64,000 nucleotides of DNA. It comes from Lumbricus terrestris (taxonomy: Eukaryota > Annelida > Clitellata > Crassiclitellata > Lumbricidae). Location: positions 25,463,456 to 25,527,455 of the forward strand of contig OX457038.1 of NCBI GenBank assembly GCA_949752735.1. Reading direction: 5' to 3'. A program made the position numbers and the translations under genes. This document shows, piece after piece, positions 13,001-25,000 of this stretch (position 1 is the first letter of the stretch; every line of letters begins with the position of its first letter). Below the pieces are notes generated by a model. That model worked only from the letters and a program-made list of their open reading frames with translations. It was not told where the DNA came from and ran no database searches.

Positions 13001-16000
13001 CATCCAGCATTTTTTAAACGGTATCCAAGCCAAGAGAGCAGACGGATGTTGGATTTGCAGGCGCTGCTCTGTAGTGGAACTAATGAATTGTTCCATGTGC
13101 CTGACTAATCAGTGCATGCTTTTATCTGGAATGGAATATTGAATTTGGAAGTGGAAATGGAGGATGGATCAATTACCTGATCTGAATTAAATACCTCGTC
13201 TGATTTCATTCCTGTTTAGACTTGATGCGTTTCTTGGCTGCGATGAATGGAAATTAACTGAGCGCGAGAGGAAGATAATAATATTGGTGACATTTACATA
13301 TGGAGGAGGCACAGACCTGTGGCTGTTTTGATGGTGTCATGGTCTCCATTAAGTCTGCCTGCACATGTCTGCAAAAAGAGAGTGGTGCTCCAACCCAGAC
13401 TTTCTCAACGACAATATTTATACTAAGCAAAGAAGGATGGCGATGAAAGCAGTTTGCTTTATGTGTCAGATATGGGCTTATGGCTTAACAAATAATGCAT
13501 GCTTGGGTGTTGCCTGTGAAGCCGTGACCGTTAGGTTTTGAGCTTTTGTGTAGGCAAAAATTACCCATCATCTGCGTATGATATAGAACAGTCACTCCAA
13601 AAGTGGTGAGTTGTCCATGGACCATTGCTGGTTCACGTGCAGCGAGTGCAGAAACTGGCCAAATTCCCAATTGATGCAAGTGCAGAAATTGGCCAAATTT
13701 TGCAAGAAATGGCTGTTATATTTTTAAAAGTTGCAACATAAAAGCCCTTATTAGGCTAAGGGCAGCAGAAACATAGAATTGGTTAAGTATGCATTTAAAT
13801 AAATAATTCTAACAGATTTTTGAAGAATTTTAGTGGTAGAAAATAAAAAACGTATAATAGTCAGTAAATTTGTCACCAGTCCTTCTGCAGTGGGAACATT
13901 CCTGCTGGTGCATAACACTGAAAAGTTTGGGAAATGCTGATATATAGAGAATAGCGAATTCCTTCTGCCAATAAACTGAGGGATTTATCCTGTGCCTTTG
14001 GTGGCTGAAAGGCAGTTTTAGTCTGATTGGTGGGTGATTGCTTAAATTTGTCTGATGATGTGTATATGTCTTGACTTGACATAAACTGAGTTCTTCCAGA
14101 AATAGCTCGGGCTACACCCTAGACATAACTGAAGAAGTGAAGGTGCACCTGTTTTTTTTGTCTGACAGCCATATTTTAGCATCTTTGAATGCTTATAAAG
14201 GTGCAGTATAAATCTCGTGACTATCTCATGTGTGTGTCGGAGACCATTGTCAATCAGAAGTCAGATTGTTTCATTGTTAAATTAGACTGACTGGCTGCAG
14301 AAATGACTTTGTATGCTAACTTTACTATTAATTCAATACGTAACACTATGAAAGAATCTCTAATTATGTAACAAGTGTGACAGTTCGTCAGGAAGCTTCC
14401 AGCATAATTAATCCTCTCATCCTGGAATCTTAACATCTTGGAATAATAATAACCTCTTTCCTTGGAACGTTATGGAACTTGGAATTTATAAATTCTCTTT
14501 GATGTCTGTTGAACAGCGGGTAGGAAGAAGACCAGATGTTTACGCTTCACTTTAAATCAGTTTTTGGTCAGCTGAAGCTCTGTCCTTGTTGCAGTATTCT
14601 CAGAGATACACAAATTTACACAGTCATTGATTGTAATCTGTGCCTGGAATTTCCATCTCTGGTTGACCGTGATGTTTTCGATCAGCTTTTGGTGAACGTT
14701 GTTTTGCTTTTGTTGACTGATTTAGCTTGGCCTTCAACACTACAAAGGTGTCGGAATAATTGGTTTCAACTCACCCGAATGGTTTATATCTGATCTCGCA
14801 GCCATATTTGCAGGGTAGGGATATATAAATATCTGCTCATCAGTTGATTTGATTGTAAAAGGAAGTTGATTTCGTTGTGTAAATGTGTATAAGTGGGAAG
14901 CGCTCGAAATTGTGCAGTCACTGCAAACCAAAATTTGTCTATATTAATGCAGTTGGAATGAATTATCAAACTTCAGAAAGAAACTAAAACTTCTTGCTTG
15001 ACATTCATCTGCTAGTTTAATATAACCCCAAACATTTGCCGCATAAATTTTTTTAGCCATTTCTGTGTAATCCGTGCCTGAATTATCATCCTGCCAGCCG
15101 AACTCGAACAATTGCTTCATTTCTTCTATGACCTATTTTCATCACAAGTGGCCGGAAGATGTTGTTAGAAAATATCTGCTCATTTCTACTCATTGCCGAT
15201 GACCTATTTTCTCAGCTGTCTATTTTGTCTCCAGTCATTATTTATTTGTGCATATATGCAAGGGTTAATGTTGTGTTGGCAATGTGAAATTTGTTGTTAC
15301 ATTTGATTTATCTTGACAGTTTATGCCAAGAATGATGTTTTATGAGAATATTTCTTTATATGTGTTGACCACTTGCCCACTTAATGCTGAATGCTATTTC
15401 ATTGGTAGATATTATCCATGTGTGCACAGTAATTCTTTAAAGGCCTAAAACTGACATAGCTTAAAACATGGCTTATTAATAGATAGCTTGAGAAATTATA
15501 TTTGTGGCATATTTTTCTTTATAATTGTTATGTTTATTAGTATTAAAATATTGATTTATAACATTGGCAGAATGCAGGAAGAAAGCATGATTAGACATGC
15601 ATGTATTTCCATGTTGTCTGTGTAATCTTTTAAAACGCATTATACAGGAAATTCGTATAAAAACAGGTTTCATATTTTCATTTCAACTCTCCCTGTAATG
15701 GTTGCTGAGATGAAACCTTTTGTATCCTTCAAGGTCGTAATGGACCAGTGCCGAAAAATCTGACCAGTGCCAGAAAAAGGTCAACAATATCTTTCATACT
15801 CTTTTCCTTTTGCCTGCAGCTCTTGAGTTGTTTAGCAGAAAGATGAAGTTATCTTATGTTTGATTGTCTTGCATATGGTCTGTCTGTTGCACTATTAATC
15901 TTGCAGTGGACTTGCTACTGGTATCTACACAACAAATTCTCCAGACGCATGCCAATGGATTGCATTGAGTGCCGAGTGCAATGTGATCATCGTTGAGAAT

Positions 16001-19000
16001 GATCATCAGCTGCAGAAGATTCTGTCCGTCTGGTCTGAGCTGCCCAGTCTCAAGGCCATCGTCCAATACAAAGGCGATCAGCTGAAAGACCGACGACCCA
16101 ACGTCTACACGGTACGTCTCACAGCAATAGACTCTCACATTAATCTGGATGGGACGACCCCTTACACACGTTATAAGGATACTGCTGCAGCTGCTGCTGT
16201 CTAATGCTCTTTGGCATCCTCAGATTTGCTGCAAGATTGTATTTTGTATTGTATTTTGTATATTATATTTTGTGCAATTGTGCAGAGGACCGTACCCCCA
16301 AATTCTTAACTTTTGCAAGTGTGGTAGATTCTGTAATTCTTATTATAATTATCCATTGTCTGATGGTTATGATTGCCAGTACCTTCATTGGTCATTCATT
16401 GGCATTTTCCTCCATAATTTTTTGCAGTGTGTCATGTATTGCCCAAAGCCATGCCTCTTGCTTGGAAACCAATGCAGCTCATCACTAACGTGTTAAAGTA
16501 AGGATGCAAAGTAACTAATTTTTAAAAAATTACCTTTTCAACTCAGCTAATCAGTCCAGCTACGAAGATCAGTTTTTACAGGAATTAGTTATTATATCCA
16601 TTAATTTTTTCATGATTAAATATTTTACTGCATTCATTGTATGATGGCAAAATGGCAAATTTGCATGACACAATGTGGTTAGGGTTTTTCATCAAAAGCC
16701 CTGAGGTGACGTGTAGTGTACGTTTGCTAATTATACGAAGCCATCAGGGGGGCAGTGGGGAGGGTGGCATGCCTTATGACTCGGCATTTAAACAGGTCTG
16801 CAGATAAAAATAGATAATGAGAAAAAATCACCAGTTTGCACTACACGGCTGTTCTTGTATGGTGCCTTCACCAGTGCGGCATATGTTAAGTTAATGGCTT
16901 TGGGACATCGTGCCACGATTTTTGTGTTGGTGAGATTGGCACGTAAACTTTGCAGCGAGTGAATGCATCTGCACTTTGCCTTCATAATGTGATATGATAT
17001 GAATGGATGGACAGGTGAATGGATGGACAGGTGAATGGATGGACAGGTGAATGGGTGATGCATTGCCATGATGCTGTCTTCATTTACAAGACATCTGTCT
17101 GTTAGCTGTGGGAGGAGTTTTGTAATTTAATTCTTTCATCTTTGTTAATCACTTCATAATATATTTTCCCACTTTCTGTTGACTGGAGTCTATATAAAGT
17201 CTTGTTAATCTTGTGACGTTTACATAGGATTTTCTGTCTGAATTGACCGGCATGAGCAATGTTGCAATGTTGCTTATTACATCAGAACCAAATATTATAA
17301 GCAGGGATTACTCTATTGCTTGCTGGTATCATTTATGAGAATTTATTGGGCGTCTCTGACAGTGCAAGATATTCAGAGGTGCTCTCAGTGTGCCATCCCG
17401 TGGGAAATACGAAAAATATCAAGCAGCGTATAAATGAGGGTGGGACTCATTCCTATATCTTACCACAGATTGAGAGGGAGCTTATTTCATATGGAGAGCC
17501 CATGCTGACAATGGCATAGTGTTGGACCATGGGAAGTCCCTTTTTGGGGAACTATGAGATCGAGTCGATTTGCAGACTGGAGAGGGCTGGACAAGACAGT
17601 GGAAAGATACCTGAACATTAAGTTACAGATATATTAATTTAGGAGCTAATCCCTGTTGAGTTGATAAGAGCAGTAGCTTGTATTGGATACGAGAGGCAAC
17701 AGGATTATCCAGTGTAGGACTTTAGTCTTGCAGGGTGGCCATATTATTTTGTGTTTCCAATTACCTGTTTCATATTCTGGTGTCTTGCAGTGGAAAGAGT
17801 TCCTGGAGGTTGGTAAAGCTGTTCCCGATTCAGAACTGGAGGAACGCATCAGTGTTCAAGCACCAAACAAATGCTGTACACTAATCTACACAGTGAGTGC
17901 TCATCATTTCATCGCATATGATTATATGTACCAATGGGTAAACTTGCATTTTCCGTTAATGAGTCTCTAGCAACTGAGGCAGTTGCTGTATAGTTGAGTA
18001 GCATACCTGAATTGGGAGTGAAGGAGCCCAGGTAAATGATCAGGTAAATGATCAGGTAAACTGTGTCTTTATGAGAAGTGCAACAAGATCCTACAGATCA
18101 CTGTTTTACCTTTGGCTTTCGGATGATTCAGGTGCTGAATTCCTTTCTGAACGACTCCGAGTGACTGAACTGCCTTCCTGCTCTATGTAACTTGATAGCT
18201 TTACTGAAAACAAATGACAGCTCAATACTGTGTAAGCAGGTATAAGCCAGCCTGATACTAAACACCGAGTTCACTGTTGTCTGAGAATGGCATGACGACA
18301 CAGGCAAGAAATGTCATCTTGTATTGATCTGAGACATTCGTATCTCGTGTACTTTGTTCAGAGCGCATTATTAGAGGACAGGTTGCAGAGCTGGTGAAAC
18401 AGTTGATGATAATTTTGGGTTGATGATATCCCGGAGATTTAGTTTGCTTTCGTTGAATCTGATGTATTTATCAATGCATCTGATTAATTGCCTTTTTGGT
18501 ACTTCACAAAAGCTCTGATCCGATCCATTGATCTGCTATTGTGTCTGTATGTATTCTCTTTGATAATAAATCTTGTCTGAAAGATCTGTGACTGTGTTGT
18601 GCATTTCTTCGCATCTTAGCTCGTCCACTTTCTTGTCCTTAACTCTCTCTCCTGACCAAGTCCAGTCTATCTGAAACACTTGCTTTGGAAGTTTACTTTG
18701 GTTTCTGCAGATATAAAGCTTCACATCTATGTGAGGACTTTCTCTGGTTGCCAATGCACAGATACATTGAGCTAAAAACCTTTAATCGTATGCATAACTG
18801 CATTGTAGGCTGTGCCTCAGGCAGGTGTGTGTGTACATTTCTCTTATTCATCCATTCCTGACTGTAGATTTCTTACATCTGCTGTGCAGTGTGACCTGAT
18901 TGGCCCCCTGTCTGCCAGAACAAATACTCACAGTGCAGCACAGAAGTTTGTCTGTGATTTATAATAATCCACTGCTTTCTTGGCTCATGCTCTCAACTTT

Positions 19001-22000
19001 GCAGTAGTGTTAAGACTTTTGATACATCCACTGCATGTGGTTCTACCTGAGTTTCAGCCACTGCCGTGAAATGAAATACCTTTATGGATGACGCCAGTTG
19101 TCCAGCCATCTCATACTTCATGCAGTGACTTAATCTCCTGACATATTGAACTTGCTGAATCCTTTGTCTGTTCTGTGTCCTACGTCAACCATCTTCTACC
19201 TTTGTCTGATCACTGACCATGATGCATCTCATTCAAGTATTGGTGTCTGGGATACATCTGCTGCACATGGTGCATGATAATCTCGTATTATTCATTCATT
19301 CATTTATTTTGTTTGTGTTTTTAGTCTGGTACAACCGGTAGTGCGAAAGGAGTTATGCTCAGCCATGACAATGTACGTTCTTCTTTCAATTAGTATTCGA
19401 CTGTCTTACTGGTTTCTAGTCCATAAATTGTTGTAGCTCTAAATGCTGTGTTGTGTGCTGTCTACTGGAATCACTCGTGTCAGTATTTGGCTTCACATAG
19501 AGCACACAGATCCAGGATTTGTAGGCTCTTTAATTTTGCAGATTTTGAGGACATCCATCTTTATCTTAGAATTTGTTTACTTCCATCTGGCTGATGTTAA
19601 TGTTTGTTTTTGACCATCCATCGAACTGAAATAATTGCTGCATGTGCATTTTTTCTTTTGAATGATGACAAATTCTTGGTTACCCCATAGACTACAGAAT
19701 AATCATGATTCCTCTGCACGTTTTCTTACGTTTATGATGCTTATTCTCTTTAGTTAAAGCAGTTGTGCAGGATATAATTTTGCAATGTTTAAAAGCTCTA
19801 CAAATCTTGTGAGTTTCTGAAAAGTTACAATTGTAGTAGACAAACCTTTTGATGCTTACTTCAATGGATACTTATCATATGTTATTTTTAAATAATTGTA
19901 ATTAGTTTTAATTGATTGTTATTAGTTTTAGTTAATTTCGATTTATGTGACGCTTTGTTTCAGATGATTTGGACGGCAAAGATGGCCGGTCGAACAGTGA
20001 ACTGGCACTGTGGCTGTGAGGTCATCATCAGCTACCTTCCACTGAGTCACGTCGCAGCGCAGATCATAGACATATACGTCCCAATGCTTTATGCAGCCAC
20101 AGTTTACTTTGCACGACCAGACGCACTTAAGGTATTTGTCGAGTCAATCTCCTCGCACCAACATCTTTGAGATGAATGTGTCAGCAGTTGCTTTCATTCC
20201 AAGTTTTCTGTTGTGGCCATACAGCCTTGACCTTTGTCACGTGAAGTGATGGTTCATTTGAGAAACGTCACTGCTGATAATGTCCTGTTTGAAGTACCAG
20301 TGTTTGGTTGGCTTTATTGATGGCAATAATGGAAGCAGGTCTTTGAAATGCAGTGCGTAGGTAGTTGAAAGCTATACTATGACCTCGTATGACAGCATTT
20401 GATTCACTTGCCATAGTTACGTATGGGTGATAAGCAGTTCAATCGTAATTTTGAAATGACAACCTGGGAGATAAAAAACACACTCGTAAGAATTCCTGAC
20501 AAGATTTCTGTTGCAGAATCAGAGCAGCTTTGTTCAGTATTTCCTTAGAGTTGTTTAACACTTTGACGATGAACTACAGCACTGGCTTCCCAGTCTTTAT
20601 GGCACTCTTGTTGTTAAAGGGTTAAAGAGATTGCCACTACGTATGAGTCCTTAGCTGCATCTCTGCATTTATTTAGTATTAGACATAGATTCTTGTCATT
20701 GATCAGCAAAACTGTTTTCAGCAATATAACTATATATTTTTAAACATGGCTTTTGGTTTTCAGGCATAACAAGAATATTGGTTATTAGCCATCAATGTGT
20801 CTGGCTAATCCTGTCATTGAATACATTAAATTGTGAATACAGTATTGTGTTCAATGAATTGCATATGGATGCATATCTTTCTGTGTTGTTAGGGTTCTCT
20901 TGGTGAGACGCTGAGGGAAGTCCGACCAACTGCGTTCCTTGGTGTTCCTCGAGTTTGGGAGAAGATCCAGGAGAAGATGATGTCTGTCGGAAGGCAGAAT
21001 GGATATGTCAAACGGTGGATTTCATCGTGGGCGAGGGACGTTGGTCTACGTGGAAATCTCGCACTGATGGACAAGTAAGTGCTGCTGCTGCTGCTGCTTT
21101 TTCATGTGAAGTGATCTATTGCTATTAATTGTTGCTCAGAAGTAATCTATGACCAATAACATTAATAGTGTTCCACTGTTTTGCAAGCATGCTATGAGTA
21201 ATGCTACCTCTAAGTTATGTGCATGGGCAGTCATCACAGAAGCAGTTACCACCCATGCAAACACTTATGACACCCATGCAGACACATGACACCCATGCAA
21301 ACACTTATGACACCCATGCAGACACTTATGACACCCATGCAAACACTTATGACACCCATGCAAACATTTATGACACCCATGCAGTGGACATCACAGAGCT
21401 GTGGGAAGTTTTTGATGCTTTGAAATCAGACAGACAAATTAATTCTCGTAGCAGCATAGTTGCACCGCACAGCACACTATGTGGTGCTTTAAGACAATGG
21501 CATTTAAAGTACGTTCACCTGCATACCATGCAGTCATCGGTCAAATGTGAGACATTGTTGCTCATGTCTCTTGCAGTTAACATGCAGCAGATGATGACAA
21601 GGTCACTTGCGCAATTGCATCTTTACCTTAGAGGTAATGTTGGTTATGTGTGCTTAAAAGAGCTTCTGTTCTGAAATTTCTTTAGGGAATCTTGTTTAGA
21701 TACATGTACAAATCTGAGCAGTATTGTGTTTGATGTTGTAGTGGAGTTGTTCCGTATGGTTGGTCGTTGGCTGATTACCTTGTCTTTCAAACGGTTCGTC
21801 AGGCGCTTGGACTTGACCGTTGTACATATTGTGTTGTGACAGCAGCACCTGTCAAGAAAGATACGTTGGAGTTCTTTCTCAGTCTTAACATTCCACTTCT
21901 GGAAATTTATGGGCTGAGTGAATGTTCGGGTAAGTTGCACATCCTGATTTGTATGCACTTCAACCACCTTGTGGTTCACCTGGTGCTCTTTAAGTGGCAC

Positions 22001-25000
22001 AGAAGTTGACCTGTTGCCTAAACTTCTTTGTCTGTAGTTGTTGAATTCTATTTCATTATATGAAATTAATGATTTTCTGTTGAGCTGTATCGGAAGGTTG
22101 CTTAATTGGTTACTTTATCATGTTTGTGCTTCAGCTGAAAAATCATTCCGTTCAGAGAATGCTGTGCAGTAAACATAGTGATTTTTTCATAATCGTATCT
22201 CACTTAGTTGTCTTAGAATTTTATAAATGACATAATGCACTGACAAAAATTGTTGCCTTATTCAGTTCTGTGCAACAGAGTCTGTCCTGAGGCTTTGCAT
22301 TATGTCTTGATGTGCGAATAGGCGTGTAACCTATGTAATTAGTTGCTCAGAGATCTGGATATTTATATAGTCTGCTGTCCTTTGTAAAGGATTGAATTTC
22401 AATCAGTCGTAATTTCTTAACATGTTCTTTACCTTTTCAAATATATCCAATGCTGCCTTGAGGTAACAATGACATTTGAAGAATTAATTGGGCAGCTTTG
22501 TGGGAGTCTGATACACGTGAAAAAGCAATCATCGTGCTGTGTTTCTATGGCAGGGCCACACACGTTTACCACTCCATGGAATTGTCGGTTTACAAGCGTT
22601 GGAAAGGAAATGCTGGGTTGTTCCACAAAGCTTGTGAACGATGACAAGGAGCTGTCCAGTGAAGTAAGAATCATGACTTCGGTAGAATCACGACTAAATT
22701 AGCTACGAGTCTCATCGGTGATTAAAATTCAATCTCTTCATCTCTTAATCGTCAAAATAATTAAGAAAGTATTAATCTACAATTACGTGTCATATGTTAA
22801 TAATCAGTAGACAATCTAAAGTCTGTGCACATTGTAATTTGTCTCAGCAGTTTATCTGACTGCGTAATGAATGATGCTCACCAAAAGGAAGCATCTTAAG
22901 TCTTATTTAGCTCTTTTCTTGCAATGAATGCGGTCCTACTACACAATGAAAACATATCTCTCTGATCTATAATTGGCTATTTTTACTGTTCTGTTTATTT
23001 GTCTGATAAATGGAAGAAACATTGTGCATTAAAAAGAATTGATTTTTCCATTGGTTTTTCAACAGTTTTTATCACTGGCTGCTTCTCTGTTGTCTAATAT
23101 TTGTAATTCATATAAGCGTAATAAAAAATATATCAATTGAGCAATATTCTAAAAAAGGCTCTCGAAAGAAATACAATGGATGAGGGGAATTGTTTGGGAT
23201 TAAAGGGCGGATACGAGGATGAACATTATGAATGCTGATGTCATCACTGTGTAGAAGAAACATTAAGAAAATCTGTAGGCTAAAATCACTAAAACTTTTA
23301 TACCTTAAACACAATAAACAGTAACTTGCTTTGCCATATAAGTGGTTACTGGGTACATTTAAAAGTTTTGCATTTTATTTTGTTCATATAAATGTTATGT
23401 ACTTCTGATTTTCTTTATTTTTATTTGGACATGAATTGGAAAACAATTTAAAGAGAGAATACTGTATAAATTTATGAAAAATTTCAAGTGTTTTAATTCA
23501 TATGGAATAATAAGAAACCAACAAAGCTGCAGAAGAATTAAACATGTGAGGTAACATACAATACAATATACCATTAATTAAAAAAATAGACATAAATGCA
23601 CAGGTCTGAGCAGCAGAATTTTAATGTCTTCTATGTGCGTGTTCTCTATTGCATGCTTCTTGTTAGAAATGGAATAATTGTGTTGATGCCGCATTGATAC
23701 ACTGCTATACAGTGTTGGATAGTGTCTATGATTCTGCTCATAGATTTATAAATAATTCACATCTAAGCAATTGTAGCATGATGCTGACAGGCTAGTTTTC
23801 TGATTTTGGTAGACTTTCGCAATGTAGTCCGTAACTAATTCCTAATATGATTTCATCTGTACAGCTCTGTCTGAACGGTCGAAATGTCTTCATGGGTTAT
23901 CTGTGCGATGAAGAGCGAACGCGAGCTACAATTGATGATGACGGTTGGCTGCACAGCGGTGACTGTGGTCGCAAGGATCAAGACGGTTTCATATTCATTA
24001 CTGGCCGACTGAAAGGTTTCACAGACTTTTCATGTCAATTTTTCATCGATATACCTGTTGCCATAGTGACTAACTACAGAACTGTTATCGCCATCTCAAT
24101 TTTCGTTATCTTAAGTTTTAATAATCTCTCTGCCTCTGTATTTGAGTATTTACATTTCATGTATATGTTGCTGAATTCTAATTATGTAGGATAGAATATT
24201 TAAATAATAAATAAGTTATTCGAATGAAGAAAATCACTAAATACATCAAATGTTATCAATTAGTAACTTCTATCCAATGCCTACTGCATAGGACATCAAA
24301 CAACAGTATTTAGTATAATAAGACAGATGATAGATGATCCAGGCCAATATCCAGAAGATAGTCAACTAAGACAGTGAGTGTGCGTTGGGTGGATGAGCAA
24401 TTTGAAAAAGGATGTCATACGTTGAGAACAAAATGATAATATAGCAAGTTCAGCAGAATAATTAAACATAGAGAGACTTCTAGAATCTAGGTAATCTAGA
24501 AGATGAAAAGCTTGTTAACATAGAACAGACTTTTTAGTTAATTGATTATGACCAAACAATCGACCAATCTGGTTGAATAATGATAAGGTTGTGTTTGGCC
24601 ACCAATCAATGTTTTTATGAACTATGAACACATTTTTTATTTTTTTATTTTGTTGAAGAAGAAGTCGTCAGCCCAGAATTTTAAGCACTGGTTTATATAT
24701 TCATTGTTCATATTTTGATGTATTGTTATGGCTTTAGCCAAGGAGTTCCCAACCATTTCAGCACTTGCCAGCCTGTTGTTAGCCAAGCAACTGCAGCGAT
24801 AACCGAACTGAACATCTCATAAATTTGTCTCAAATATATGGACGTTTGAGACTTGAACTATGTGCAGTCATAGCTATTAAGTCATATGTTTGTAGTGGTT
24901 GCCTCCTTCACAGTTGATGTGTATGAAGTATGTTCAGAATGTTAATGGATTTACAGTGTAGTTATTGGCAGTTGAGTCTATCTCAGAACAGATATCCCCT

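Noticed and set aside
21249..21386. CRISPR-like array of 21-bp units
   Set aside because: Contiguous tandem copies without spacers in an animal intron: a minisatellite.
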